A stretch of DNA of 64,000 bases from Oscillospiraceae bacterium (GCA_021201135.1 JAJQGT010000009.1:112715-176714), one strand, 5' to 3'. Numbered from the stretch's first letter, positions 14,243 to 23,699 are shown. Made by a program: numbers and translations. The notes: generated by a model from the sequence alone, not told the origin.

Positions 14243-16153
14243 TTACTCCAACTCAAACGCTCCAGTATAGAGCTGGTAATACTGTCCCTTGGCGGCGATG
14301 AGTTCGTCGTGGGAGCCACGCTCGATGATTCTGCCGTGGTCGAGGACGATTATTACGTCCGAATTCTTGACGGTCGAGAGACGGTGCGCGATGACGAAGA
14401 CCGTTCTGCCTATCATCAGGGCGTCCATGCCCTTCTGGACTATCTGCTCGGTACGGGTGTCGATGGAGCTTGTCGCTTCGTCGAGAATCATTACCGGCGG
14501 GTCGGCAACCGCAACTCGGGCAATCGAGAGAAGCTGTCTCTGACCCTGCGAGAGGTTCGAGCCGTTCTCGGTGAGCATTGTGTTGTAGCCGTCGGGAAGA
14601 CGCTCTATAAAGTCGCTCGCACCGGCAAGCTCTGCCGCCGCCATGCACTCTTCGTCCGATGCGTCAAGTCTGCCGTAGCGGATGTTGTCCATAACGGTTC
14701 CCGTAAACAGGTTCGTGTCCTGCAAAACCATGCCGAGGGAGTGACGGAGGTCCGCCTTCGAAATCTTGTTGATGTTGATGTCGTCATAGCGAATCTTGCC
14801 GTCGGCGATGTCATAGAAGCGATTGAGAAGGTTTGTAATGGTCGTCTTGCCCGCTCCGGTTGCGCCAACAAATGCAACTTTTTGTCCCGGTTTAGCGTAG
14901 AGTGAAATATTGTGGAGAACCGGCTTGCCCTCTTCATACTCGAAGTCGACATCATAAAGCCGGACATCGCCCTTGAGAGGCGTATAGGTTACCGAGCCGT
15001 CCGCAGTGTGCGGGTGCTTCCAAGCCCAGAGACCTGTTCTTTCCTCGCACTCAGTGATGGTGCCGTCGGCGTTCTCTTTTGCATTTACAAGAGTAACATA
15101 TCCGTCATCGACCTCGGGGGTCTCATCCATGAGGTCGAGGATTCTCTGAGTGCCAGCCATACCCATGATGACGGAATTCAGCTGATTCGAAACCTGACTG
15201 ATGTTGCCGGTGAACTGCTTGGTCATGTTGAGGAACGGAACTACGATACTGATTGAGATTGCGGCACCACTGATGCTCGGGTTCGGAATCTTGTAGAGCA
15301 GAAATACTCCGCCGGCGAATGCTACCAGAGCATAGAGGATGTTGCCGACGTTGTTGAGTATCGGTCCCAAGGTATTTGCGTATTTATTCGCCCTTGCGGA
15401 GTCCTCATAGAGGGCGTCGTTGAGCTTGTCGAAGTCAGCCTGAGCTTCCTCCTCGTGGCAGAAGACCTTGACGACCTTCTGACCGTTCATGAGCTCCTCA
15501 GCGTAGCCTTCCACCTTACCAAGAGCTTTCTGCTGGCGGACGAAGTACTTTGAAGAGCCGCCACCGATTTTCTTGGTGATTATCAGCATTATGATTACGC
15601 CGCAGACGATTACGAGGGTCATCGGGATGCTGTAATAAAGCATGATGAATGCAAGAGTGATTACGCTTACTCCCGACATAAGCATCTGGGGGATACTCTG
15701 GGATATCATCTGACGAAGCGTGTCGATATCGTTCGTGTAGTGACTCATGATGTCGCCGTGATCGTTAGTGTCAAAATACTTGATGGGGAGCTTCTGCATG
15801 TTCGCGAACATCTTTTCACGGAGCTTAGCAAGCGTTCCCTGAGTGATGATAGCCATCATCTGGGTATAGGTGACATCGGCTATAATCGAAAGAATATAGA
15901 AGGTTGCCAGAACTGCGACGAGCGAGAAGACCTCTCCGCTTACGTCGCTCCAGGTTGTGCCGGCAGTGCAGTTTTCAATGAGTGCAATAACCTGTTGCAT
16001 GAAGATTGACGGAAGGCTTCTTACTATTGCGTTGAACACAAGAAGAACCAGCATAACGGGAAGCATGACGGGATAAAAGCTCATGAGGAGCTTGAAAAGA
16101 CGTACAAGGACGTTCTTTCTCTTGACTTGAACATTCGAATAATCTTTAGCCAT
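14243..16153 (-). CDS. Heterodimeric ABC exporter subunit with complete catalytic site
   Basis: 636-residue half transporter with six transmembrane segments (about 15-335) and a nucleotide-binding domain. Walker A is GATGAGKTT, the signature LSQGQ is altered from LSGGQ, Walker B with catalytic Glu is MILDEATSS, and the H-loop is IAHRLST. An extra 55-residue stretch between membrane and ATPase domains (about 345-400, WAWKHPHTADG) makes it longer than usual. Its start overlaps the end of the partner gene by 8 nt. Together they look like BmrC/BmrD- or LmrC/LmrD-type multidrug or peptide exporters: this subunit has the working Walker motifs and the partner the canonical signature. Substrate unknown. 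Confidence 0.9.
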   Translation of the reverse strand: MAKDYSNVQVKRKNVLVRLFKLLMSFYPVMLPVMLVLLVFNAIVRSLPSIFMQQVIALIENCTAGTTWSDVSGEVFSLVAVLATFYILSIIADVTYTQMMAIITQGTLAKLREKMFANMQKLPIKYFDTNDHGDIMSHYTNDIDTLRQMISQSIPQMLMSGVSVITLAFIMLYYSIPMTLVIVCGVIIMLIITKKIGGGSSKYFVRQQKALGKVEGYAEELMNGQKVVKVFCHEEEAQADFDKLNDALYEDSARANKYANTLGPILNNVGNILYALVAFAGGVFLLYKIPNPSISGAAISISIVVPFLNMTKQFTGNISQVSNQLNSVIMGMAGTQRILDLMDETPEVDDGYVTLVNAKENADGTITECEERTGLWAWKHPHTADGSVTYTPLKGDVRLYDVDFEYEEGKPVLHNISLYAKPGQKVAFVGATGAGKTTITNLLNRFYDIADGKIRYDDININKISKADLRHSLGMVLQDTNLFTGTVMDNIRYGRLDASDEECMAAAELAGASDFIERLPDGYNTMLTENGSNLSQGQRQLLSIARVAVADPPVMILDEATSSIDTRTEQIVQKGMDALMIGRTVFVIAHRLSTVKNSDVIIVLDHGRIIERGSHDELIAAKGQYYQLYTGAFELE

Positions 16154-17906
16154 CTATACTCGCCATCCTTTCGTCGGAGCTCGCCTTGTTCTGGGAGACG
16201 TAGATTTCACGATAAATGTCGCTCGACTGGAGGAGCTCGTCGTGTGTACCGATAGCGACAATCTTGCCGGCATCCATTACGATTATCCTGTCCGCATCTT
16301 CAACGGAAGCGGTTCTCTGAGCGATGATAATCTTGGTGGTTGCCGGGATATACTGCTTGAATCCGTATCTGATTTTCGCATCGGTCTTGGTGTCGACTGC
16401 ACTTGTCGAGTCGTCGAGGATGAGAATCTTCGGCTTCTTCAGGAGTGCTCTTGCAATACAGAGTCTCTGCTTCTGACCGCCGGAGACGTTGGTGCCTCCC
16501 TGCTCGATATGGGTGTCATACTTGTCGGGGAAGGTCTCGACGAATTCGTCGGCACATGCAAGCTTGCAAGCCTCGATGATTTCGTCATCCGTAGCCTCTT
16601 TATTACCCCATCTCAGATTTTCTTTAATAGTTCCTGAGAACAAGAGATTTTTCTGGAGAACGACTGCGACGTTGTTTCTTAATACATCCAAATCGTAATC
16701 ACGGACATCCACTCCGCCGACCTTGACAGAACCCTCGCTTACGTCGTATAATCTTGATATAAGCTGAATGAGGGACGACTTCGAGGAGCCTGTTCCGCCG
16801 ATGATGCCTATTGTCTCGCCGGATTTGATATGAAGATTGATGTCCGAAAGGGCATACTTCTTAGCCGATTGAGCATACTTAAAGCTGACGTTGTCGAAAT
16901 CGATTGAACCGTCCTTGACTTCCATTACTGCGTTCTCGGGGCTTGTGAGGGTTGATTCCTCGTTAAGAACCTCGTAGGCACGCTTCATGGATTCGTTCGC
17001 CATGGTTATCATGACGAGAACCATCGAAACCATCATAAGCGAATTGAGCATCATGAAGCTATAGGTCAGGAGAGACGAAAGCTGTCCGATATTGAGGTCG
17101 AGCCCTGCGGATGTTATAATCGTGTAGGAGCCGAACGAGAGAACGAAGACCTGAACAACATAGAGGCAGAACTGCATAAGAGGGCTGTTGAGAGCAACGA
17201 TTCTTTCCGCAACGGTGAAGTCCTTCTGGACATCACGGGCGGCGGTATTGAACTTGTCCTGCTCAAAGTCTTCGCGTACGAAGGACTTGACAACTCTTAT
17301 GCCCTTGATATTCTCCTGAATGGAGCTGTTGAGGTTATCGTACTTTCTGAATACGCTCTTGAATCTGGGGTTAGCTCTGCTCGAGATGATATAGAGACCG
17401 ACTCCCAGGATAGGCACTACAACAACGAATATCCAAGCCATGTTTCCGCCCATGACGAACGCCATTATGAAGGCGAATATGAGCATAAGCGGGCATCTGA
17501 TAGCCGTACGGATAATCATCATGAATGCCTGTTGGATGTTTGTAACGTCGGTTGTAAGCCTCGTTACGAGAGATGATGTTGAGAAGTGGTCGATATTCTC
17601 GAATGAATAACCCTGAATCTTTGCAAAAAGGTCGTGTCTCAGATTCTTTGCGAATCCGCACGACGCCTCGGCACAGGTATAGCCCGCCAACGCGCCGAAC
17701 ATGAGCGACAGAAGCGCCATTATGATGAGGATGATTCCGTTTGAAATCAGCTCGGGCATCTCGGCGCCGGCGCTTATCGCGTTGACGAGGTTGGCGATTC
17801 TGAACGGTATGTAGCATTCGAGAAGCACTTCACAGCTTACGAGTATCGGAGTAAGAATTGTCTGCTTCTTGAACTCGCGTATACACTTGGCAAATGTTTT
17901 TAACAT
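16146..17906 (-). CDS. Heterodimeric ABC exporter subunit with degenerate catalytic site
   Basis: 586-residue half transporter (six transmembrane segments, then ATPase). Walker A GGTGSSKSS and canonical signature VSGGQ are present. The catalytic Glu after Walker B is Asp (LILDDSTSA) and the H-loop His is Gln (IAQRTAS), the known pattern of the non-catalytic partner in heterodimeric exporters. First gene of a two-gene operon. The spacing from AGGAG to ATG 17906 is long (about 14 nt), so translation may be modest. Promoter at 18002-18030 and a hairpin (ACACGG/CCGTGT) in the leader. No neighbouring regulator or peptide gene identifies the cargo. Confidence 0.9.
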   Translation of the reverse strand: MLKTFAKCIREFKKQTILTPILVSCEVLLECYIPFRIANLVNAISAGAEMPELISNGIILIIMALLSLMFGALAGYTCAEASCGFAKNLRHDLFAKIQGYSFENIDHFSTSSLVTRLTTDVTNIQQAFMMIIRTAIRCPLMLIFAFIMAFVMGGNMAWIFVVVVPILGVGLYIISSRANPRFKSVFRKYDNLNSSIQENIKGIRVVKSFVREDFEQDKFNTAARDVQKDFTVAERIVALNSPLMQFCLYVVQVFVLSFGSYTIITSAGLDLNIGQLSSLLTYSFMMLNSLMMVSMVLVMITMANESMKRAYEVLNEESTLTSPENAVMEVKDGSIDFDNVSFKYAQSAKKYALSDINLHIKSGETIGIIGGTGSSKSSLIQLISRLYDVSEGSVKVGGVDVRDYDLDVLRNNVAVVLQKNLLFSGTIKENLRWGNKEATDDEIIEACKLACADEFVETFPDKYDTHIEQGGTNVSGGQKQRLCIARALLKKPKILILDDSTSAVDTKTDAKIRYGFKQYIPATTKIIIAQRTASVEDADRIIVMDAGKIVAIGTHDELLQSSDIYREIYVSQNKASSDERMASIDG

Positions 17907-18001
17907 ACTGTTACTGTTTTTCTCCTTTCAAAAATTCAACACGGTCTATTGCAATAAGCCGTGTCGCGGAAAAATTACTGTTTGATTTTCAGTACCACGC
18001 T

Positions 18002-18030
18002 ATTATAGCACATTGTCGCGAATATTTCAA
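18002..18030 (-). promoter_or_regulatory. Promoter of the first ABC exporter operon
   Basis: Minus-strand TTGAAA (18030-18025), 17-nt spacer, TATAAT (18007-18002), preceded by an extended TGC. The leader holds an ACACGG/CCGTGT hairpin near 17940-17965. Confidence 0.65.
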
Positions 18031-18176
18031 CATCATATTACACGAAAATAACGAACTTTTCAGGGGCGAAATTTGTGTAACATAAAATTTTTGCGACATG
18101 CAATAATTCCCGTTCCCAATGTGTATTGCTTATAGAGACGTATCTCGAAAAAATAAAATCTATGGAGGATTCCAAA

Positions 18177-18965
18177 ATGAAAAGAAATCACAAACTATCA
18201 AAAACCCTTTTCGCAGTCGCCCTTTGCGCTGTGATGACCACTTCCGGCTTTGCTATCACTGTTGTAGATGAGAACGGAGACAGAGTATACTCAACAACTG
18301 CCGAGGGCATTGCCAACGACACTTTTGTAGACCTTATCGAATCATGGTCGGATGCTGACGGGAACACCGTTTATCCCGACTACTACGCCGGAGCCTACTT
18401 CGACGGCTCAGAGCTTGTCGTTCTCGTAACCGAACTCACCGATGAAGTAAAGGCAGAGCTTTCTTCGATTATCGACCTTGAAGGAATAACCATCAAAGAG
18501 GCTACCTACAGCTACAATGAGCTATTAGCGGCTAACGATGAAATCGTTTCCAAGATGAATCCGAATTCTGAAGACCCGTTTATTGCGGCTATCTACGGCG
18601 TTGGAATCGACCAGGAGGAGAACGTCGTTCACGTTGATCTGAACACCGAAAATCCCGAGGTTGCGGCTATTGCCGAGGATGCTGAACTCTTGGCGGCTAC
18701 CGTCAAGGAAAAGCTCACCGACTTCGAAGGCGTCTATGTCGACGCCACCTACGGCGGAATCATGGCACTGGTTGAAGATACCGAAGCAAGCGAAGGCGTC
18801 GATATTGCTACAGAAGACACCGACGCCAATGCCGGCATTATGCTGATTGACGACCTCTATGATGACGCTGAAGAGGCTTCAAATCCCGCTACCGGCGTGG
18901 CTCTGGCACTCGTGCCTGCGGCTGTCGCGGCGGCAATGGCTGTTGTGCTCAAGAAGAGGAAATAA
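18177..18965 (+). CDS. Cell-wall-anchored surface protein with NPATG sorting signal
   Basis: 262 residues from ATG 18177 (GGAGG upstream; earlier in-frame ATGs lack an RBS). Signal peptide about 1-27 (ends near SGFA). The mature part is acidic and includes two similar segments (DELVVLVTELTDEVKAELSSI-like and VAAIAEDAELLAATVKEKL-like) that may be repeats. The C-terminus is NPATG, a 20-residue hydrophobic span and KKRK: the three-part sorting signal of sortase substrates, with NPATG in place of LPxTG. No sortase lies in the window. Function unknown; monocistronic with a strong terminator. Confidence 0.75.
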   Translation: MKRNHKLSKTLFAVALCAVMTTSGFAITVVDENGDRVYSTTAEGIANDTFVDLIESWSDADGNTVYPDYYAGAYFDGSELVVLVTELTDEVKAELSSIIDLEGITIKEATYSYNELLAANDEIVSKMNPNSEDPFIAAIYGVGIDQEENVVHVDLNTENPEVAAIAEDAELLAATVKEKLTDFEGVYVDATYGGIMALVEDTEASEGVDIATEDTDANAGIMLIDDLYDDAEEASNPATGVALALVPAAVAAAMAVVLKKRK

Positions 18966-18980
18966 TTCTTATAGAATCGA

Positions 18981-19007
18981 AAAGACTCCCTGACGGGAGT
19001 CTTTTTT
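18981..19007 (+). terminator. Terminator of the NPATG protein gene
   Basis: Perfect 10-bp stem AAAGACTCCC/GGGAGTCTTT with a TGAC loop (18981-19004), then T-run. Confidence 0.88.
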
Positions 19008-19046
19008 TATGCGAAATACCGTGCAATAATTTCATATAAAAATCTG

Positions 19047-19075
19047 TTGCATTTAGTGTAAAATTCGTGTATAAT
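19047..19075 (+). promoter_or_regulatory. Promoter of sugar-binding lipoprotein 1
   Basis: TTGCAT (19047-19052), 17-nt spacer, TATAAT (19070-19075). A leader of about 95 nt follows, with an ACTGCG/CGCAGT hairpin near 19109-19123. Confidence 0.7.
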
Positions 19076-19173
19076 GGTTTCATCACTTTTTATCGTATTG
19101 TAGAAGAACTGCGAATCGCAGTAAAACGCGACGATAATACGGCACACACTACGCCGAGAAAGGAACATTCAGC

Positions 19174-20637
19174 ATGAAGAAAAGAATTTTGGCACTCAGC
19201 TTGGCTGTAATCATGATTCTTGCGCTTGTAGGATGCGGAAGCTCTTCGAGAGAGATTGTCTACCTGACTCTTTCGACCGAAGATGCAACGGCTATCCTTG
19301 CCGCCGCCGGAATCACTCTGCCTGACGTTGAGGAAACCGCCGCCGCAGGCACGGAAATCCAGTGGTTCTCGTGGTACGACGACTTCCACAACTATTCTGA
19401 GGATGAAATCATCAACACCGGTTACTTCACATTCACCGAGAAGTACGGATGCACAATCGAATGGATTGAGACTACATACGAGGATTATTCCGACGACCTC
19501 GCAAACCTCGTTCTGTCGAGTAACTCCCCCGACTTCGCACTCGCCGGAACCTCCAACACCGCTACCTTCCCCTATAGCTGTATGAAGGGAATGTATCAGC
19601 CGGTTGACGACTATGTCGACTATTCCGAGCCTCTTTGGTCGGGTATGGCTGAGGCGGCTGAGTACTTCGCATTGGGAGATCAGCACTTTGCATTCGTTAC
19701 CGACGTTACATTCAAGTCTATCGTCCCCTACAACCGCAGAATCATCGAAGAGTATGGCTACGACGACCCCGCCGAGCTCTACTGGAATGACGAGTGGACT
19801 TGGGATGTATTCTATGAAATGTGCGTCGACTTCAGTGACCCCGACGAGGACAGATATGCTCTTGACGGCTGGTACTATGTAAACAGTATCGTTGAAGAGT
19901 CGACCGGACGCACCATCATCCAGAAGGATGAGGACGGTCACTTCTATACCAACCTTGACGACCCGCTCATCGAAATTGCCGAGAACATGATTTACGACCT
20001 CGTAAAGAACGACTGCGTCTACCACGAGGGTAACGACTACTGGGCAGGAAGAAACGACTTCGTCTATGGCTCGGGTGTCAAGGACGGACTTTGCCTCTTC
20101 TGGATTTGCGACGTTCCCACCGGACTTAAGCTCACCGTTGAAGAAATGAACCAGATCTGGGGCGACATCGAAGAAGGCGAAATCATGTTCGTTCCGCTTC
20201 CTCGTTATCAGGACGGCGACGGCATCTACTATCTCAACTCGCTTCCGACCGGCTACATGCTCATCACCGGCGCTTCGAACCCCGAGGGCGTAGCTCTCTT
20301 AGCGGCTTGCGAGAGATTCAAGACCATCGACCCGACCGTTGTCGACATCGACAAGAAGCAGCTCAAGGAAACCTATCTCTGGACCGACGAGATGCTCGAA
20401 ATGTATGATGAGTGCTATGACATAGCTGTTGCAAACGTTGTCATGTACTACACCGGCGACCTCGGAACCAGCCTTGACTCGGCTTACAACTCGTTCGACT
20501 GGGGCATCAACCGTAACGGCGGTAGCTACACCTGGGCACAGCTCAAGGAAACCTATGGCGACAGACTTGACTACTATGTAGAAGAGCTGAACGTTATGAT
20601 CGATAACTATCTCGCTACCGGCGAGCTTATCGAATAA
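19174..20637 (+). CDS. ABC sugar-importer solute-binding lipoprotein (orphan, paralog 1)
   Basis: 487 residues. Signal peptide with lipobox LVGC (Cys21), followed by a family 1 (maltose/oligosaccharide type) solute-binding fold: YGCTIEW, NSPDFAL, a large Trp/Tyr-rich middle (NDEWTWDVFYEMCVDF) and a late VDIDKKQLKETYLWTDEM. RBS GAAAGGA precedes ATG 19174. No permease genes adjoin it, so it must work with components elsewhere, possibly with the MsmX-like ATPase at 53137-54279. It is a clear paralog of the gene at 32590-34044. The stop TAA lies on the edge of the palindromic repeat at 20636. Ligand unknown; likely a plant oligosaccharide by context. Confidence 0.82.
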   Translation: MKKRILALSLAVIMILALVGCGSSSREIVYLTLSTEDATAILAAAGITLPDVEETAAAGTEIQWFSWYDDFHNYSEDEIINTGYFTFTEKYGCTIEWIETTYEDYSDDLANLVLSSNSPDFALAGTSNTATFPYSCMKGMYQPVDDYVDYSEPLWSGMAEAAEYFALGDQHFAFVTDVTFKSIVPYNRRIIEEYGYDDPAELYWNDEWTWDVFYEMCVDFSDPDEDRYALDGWYYVNSIVEESTGRTIIQKDEDGHFYTNLDDPLIEIAENMIYDLVKNDCVYHEGNDYWAGRNDFVYGSGVKDGLCLFWICDVPTGLKLTVEEMNQIWGDIEEGEIMFVPLPRYQDGDGIYYLNSLPTGYMLITGASNPEGVALLAACERFKTIDPTVVDIDKKQLKETYLWTDEMLEMYDECYDIAVANVVMYYTGDLGTSLDSAYNSFDWGINRNGGSYTWAQLKETYGDRLDYYVEELNVMIDNYLATGELIE

Positions 20638-20773
20638 ACCCCTCCACCATGCTACGCATGGTCCCCCTCCCCTTTCAGGGGAGGCTTTTTTTGCCCTTAT
20701 AAAAGTTTGTACGAATACAAAAAGGCTCCCCTGAAAGGGGAGCTGGATGCGCGAAGCGCAGACTGAGGGGTTT
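20636..20773. repeat. Palindromic intergenic repeat, copy 1 (138 bp)
   Basis: Starts AAACCCCTC and ends GAGGGGTTT (terminal inverted repeats). Inside are CTCCCCTTTCAGGGGAG-type hairpins in both orientations and small variable hairpins (CCATGCTACGCATGG). It fits exactly between two convergent genes: the TAA of the left gene and the TTA (stop on minus) of the right gene overlap its ends. Copies 2 and 3 are at 23713-23856 and 51742-51844. Confidence 0.88.
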
Positions 20774-21653
20774 ACAGATTCTCGGGATAATCTCCGTTTG
20801 CATGAAGCTTTCTGAGCTTCTCCTCGACGTCCGCTTTGTCCTCCTTGTAGGTGATGCCGAACCACTTGTCGTGGGAGGGCTGTGCCTCAACTGTGAGTGA
20901 GCCATCGCTCAGGAAGTCGTTGACCATAACGGGAAGAAGGCACTCTGCCTTTATCTGGTCGGGAGTCAACGCCTTGAGGAAGTCCTCGAAATACTTCTCC
21001 ATCATCGGAAGAGTATCGTTGTGGAAGCCCCAGAAGTTCATCGAAACCTCTGCGTCGGGGTCGACTTCTCCCACTTCGGAAACCATCTTGTCGCCCTCGG
21101 GCTTGATGCCGCTGGTCTCGTCGACCTTGACGAGCTTGCCGTCCGCAACACTGCAAACGCCTCTTGTGACAGTGCCGTTGAGGCTGACTGTGTTCTTGAG
21201 GATATAAGTAACCATTGCGGCTTCGTTTGCGCCCTCGAGGTTTGCAAGGAGCTTATACATAATGTCGAAGCACTCTTTGCCGTAGTAGTCGTCGGCGTTG
21301 ATTGTTGCGAAGGGCTCAGTGAGAGCGTCCTTTGCCGCCAAAACTGCGTGAACCGTGCCGAACGGCTTAACTCTTTCCTCGGGAATCTTATAGAAGCTCG
21401 GAACGGTCGAATAATCCTGAACGCAATATTCGAGCTCGACTCTGTCCTTGAACTTCTCGCCGACGGTTGAGCGAACTATGTCGACCATCTCGCTCTTAAG
21501 AACGAATACGACTTTCTCAAAGCCCGCCGCGATAGCGTCGTGGATCGAGTATTCCATCAGAATTTCGCCGTGAGGTCCGACGTTGGAAATCTGCTTGTCT
21601 CCGCCGAAACGGGAGCCGAGACCTGCCGCCAATACCAAAAGTGTAGCTTTCAT
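20772..21653 (-). CDS. Sugar nucleotidyltransferase family protein
   Basis: 293 residues. The N-terminal motif LLVLAAGLGSRFGGDKQ is the NTP-binding signature of sugar-phosphate nucleotidyltransferases, followed by the metal-binding NADDYYG and a WGFH segment. The family makes NDP-sugars from sugar-1-phosphate; which sugar and nucleotide cannot be told. Members of this branch often sit next to kinase or GtrA genes, and here a GtrA-like gene lies just upstream, so a role in glycan or teichoic acid precursors is plausible. Promoter at 21711-21739. The stop codon is formed by the end of repeat copy 1. Confidence 0.8.
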   Translation of the reverse strand: MKATLLVLAAGLGSRFGGDKQISNVGPHGEILMEYSIHDAIAAGFEKVVFVLKSEMVDIVRSTVGEKFKDRVELEYCVQDYSTVPSFYKIPEERVKPFGTVHAVLAAKDALTEPFATINADDYYGKECFDIMYKLLANLEGANEAAMVTYILKNTVSLNGTVTRGVCSVADGKLVKVDETSGIKPEGDKMVSEVGEVDPDAEVSMNFWGFHNDTLPMMEKYFEDFLKALTPDQIKAECLLPVMVNDFLSDGSLTVEAQPSHDKWFGITYKEDKADVEEKLRKLHANGDYPENL

Positions 21654-21710
21654 ATCTGTTACCTGCCTTATCTTTAAGTTTTTACGGGTCGATAAACCCT
21701 TCTTAAGAAC

Positions 21711-21739
21711 ATTTTATACCAAATCCGTCAAAAAGTCAA
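21711..21739 (-). promoter_or_regulatory. Probable promoter of the nucleotidyltransferase gene
   Basis: Minus-strand TTGACT (21739-21734), 17-nt spacer, TAAAAT (21716-21711). Confidence 0.5.
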
Positions 21740-21760
21740 CCGAAAATCTGTTGAAAATAT

Positions 21761-22165
21761 CTATTTTTCTTCCGGGGGGTCGGTTTTCTTTTTGCGGAAG
21801 ATGAGAAGCTTCTGCACTGCGAAGTTGACGACGAACATTATCACCTCCGCAATCGGCTTCGCAAGCCATGTCGGGAAGAGAAGGACTCTTGTCATCACTT
21901 CCATCAGGACGAAGGTCTTGATAGTAAAGCTGACCGCCGCCAGAGCGTAATATCCGCCCATTTCAGCCCACACGCTCTTTTCCGAGCGAAAGACCCACCG
22001 ACGGTTGATTTGGAAGTTTACCTGCGACGACACGCAGAACGCCGCCACCGCCGCCACCTCCATCGCGAGCGAGAAGTCCCCGAGAAGCCATTCGACGATC
22101 AGCAGTATTGTGTAGTCTATGACGAATGCAATCACGGAAGAGATTCCATAGCGAATCGGTTGCAA
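21761..22165 (-). CDS. GtrA-family membrane protein (start uncertain)
   Basis: About 134 residues with four transmembrane helices, typical of GtrA/DPMS-associated flippase-like proteins that help move lipid-linked sugars. Motifs RYGISSVIAFVIDY near the N-terminus and NFQINRRWVF in the first loop fit. No ATG start exists: the TTG at 22165 has no RBS, while in-frame ATT 22192 or ATA 22186 sit 3-9 nt after GGGGGAAGG at the end of proS and would restore the usual IKIIKKAL-type N-terminus. Translation coupled to proS from a rare start codon is therefore likely, so the real start may lie at 22186-22192. Confidence 0.78.
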   Translation of the reverse strand: MQPIRYGISSVIAFVIDYTILLIVEWLLGDFSLAMEVAAVAAFCVSSQVNFQINRRWVFRSEKSVWAEMGGYYALAAVSFTIKTFVLMEVMTRVLLFPTWLAKPIAEVIMFVVNFAVQKLLIFRKKKTDPPEEK

Positions 22166-22187
22166 CGAGAGTGCTTTTTTGATTATC

Positions 22188-23630
22188 TTAATACGCCTTC
22201 CCCCACATTACCATGCACTTAGCCGGCTTGCCACAGCAGACGCACTTGTCGCCGAGGTTCTCCTGCTCGAACGGGATGCAACGCGAGCCAACACCGGTAA
22301 GTTCCTTGACCTTGTCCTCGCAGGCTTCGTCGCCGCACCACATCGCCTTGACGAATCCGTCGCCGTTCTTCTCGAGTGTTTCGTTGATTTCGTCGATACT
22401 GGTGCAGGAATAGGTTTTCTCTTCCTGTCTCTTTGTTGCGGCTTCGAGCATGCCATCATGTACTTCCTGAAGGCAGGCTTTGATGCCGTCTACCAAATTA
22501 TCAAGAGTGATGAACTCTTTCTTACGATTGTGTCTCAGAACCGCAACGCAGTGGTTCTCTTCGATGTCCCTCGGACCTATTTCGACTCTTACCGGAACGC
22601 CACGCATTTCGTACTCGGCATACTTCCAGCCGGGAGAATTCTCGCTGTCGTCAAGCTTGACCCTGATGCCGGCGGCATTCAAAGTGTCATAAAGCTCGCG
22701 AGCCTTTTCGAGGACGCCTTCCTTGTGCTGAGCAACAGGGACGATTACGACCTGAACAGGTGCTACAGCCGGCGGGAGAACCAAGCCGTTGTCGTCGCCG
22801 TGGGTCATGATTATAGCGCCGATGAGGCGGGTTGTGACTCCCCATGAAGTCTGATAAGGAATCTTCACGGAGTTGTTCTTGTCCGTATAGGTGATGCCGA
22901 AAGCCTTGGCGAAGCCGTCGCCGAAGTAGTGCGACGTTCCCGCCTGCAAAGCCTTGCCGTCGTGCATGAGAGCTTCAATAGCATAGGTTGAAACGGCACC
23001 GGCGAACTTGTCGCTGTCGGTCTTCTTGCCCTTGACAACCGGCATTGCAAGCTCGGTTTCGCAGAACTCGGCATAGGTCTCGAGCATCTTTTCGGTGAAT
23101 GCTTCGGCTTCCTCGGCGGTTTCGTGGATGGTGTGACCCTCCTGCCAGAGGAACTCTCTCGAACGAAGGAATGGTCTTGTTGTCTTCTCCCATCTTACGA
23201 CGGAAACCCACTGATTATAGAGCTTCGGCAGGTCGCGATAGGAGTGGATTATATTTGCATAATGCTCGCAGAATAGGGTTTCGGAGGTCGGTCTGACGCA
23301 AAGTCTCTCTTCGAGCTTGTCGTTGCCGCCGTGGGTGACCCATGCAACCTCGGGAGCAAAGCCCTCGACGTGGTCTTTTTCTTTATTGAGTAAGCTCTCG
23401 GGGATGAACATCGGCATATAGACGTTCTCAACACCCAGAGCCTTGAATCTTGAATCAAGGAGCTTCTGCATATTTTCCCAGATAGCATAACCATAAGGGC
23501 GGATAACCATACAGCCCTTGACGCTTGAATATTCGATAAGCTCCGCTTTCTTTACTATGTCCGTATACCACTGTGCAAAGTCCTCGTTCATCGAGGTAAT
23601 AGCGGATACGGCTTTCTTGTCGTTTGCCAT
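22188..23630 (-). CDS. proS: Prolyl-tRNA synthetase, archaeal/eukaryotic-like short form
   Basis: 480 residues from ATG 23630 (AAGGAG upstream). Charges tRNA-Pro in the cytosol. Class II motifs are present: RPTSET (motif 2 region), [12 protein letters not shown], and [10 protein letters not shown] and [11 protein letters not shown] (motif 3 area). The C-terminal region ends with a zinc-binding block rich in Cys (MWCGDEACE...[10 protein letters not shown]). The lack of the INS editing insertion and the presence of the C-terminal zinc domain mark the short ProS type found in many Clostridia and Mycoplasma. It is followed by, and probably coupled to, the gtrA-like gene. Confidence 0.95.
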   Translation of the reverse strand: MANDKKAVSAITSMNEDFAQWYTDIVKKAELIEYSSVKGCMVIRPYGYAIWENMQKLLDSRFKALGVENVYMPMFIPESLLNKEKDHVEGFAPEVAWVTHGGNDKLEERLCVRPTSETLFCEHYANIIHSYRDLPKLYNQWVSVVRWEKTTRPFLRSREFLWQEGHTIHETAEEAEAFTEKMLETYAEFCETELAMPVVKGKKTDSDKFAGAVSTYAIEALMHDGKALQAGTSHYFGDGFAKAFGITYTDKNNSVKIPYQTSWGVTTRLIGAIIMTHGDDNGLVLPPAVAPVQVVIVPVAQHKEGVLEKARELYDTLNAAGIRVKLDDSENSPGWKYAEYEMRGVPVRVEIGPRDIEENHCVAVLRHNRKKEFITLDNLVDGIKACLQEVHDGMLEAATKRQEEKTYSCTSIDEINETLEKNGDGFVKAMWCGDEACEDKVKELTGVGSRCIPFEQENLGDKCVCCGKPAKCMVMWGKAY

Positions 23631-23670
23631 TAATATATCTCCTTCCGAAATTTCGGTTATAAGCACAACT

Positions 23671-23699
23671 ATAATAGCACAGTTTTCGCCGTTTGACAA
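23671..23699 (-). promoter_or_regulatory. Promoter of proS
   Basis: Minus-strand TTGTCA (23699-23694), 17-nt spacer, TATTAT (23676-23671). Confidence 0.55.
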
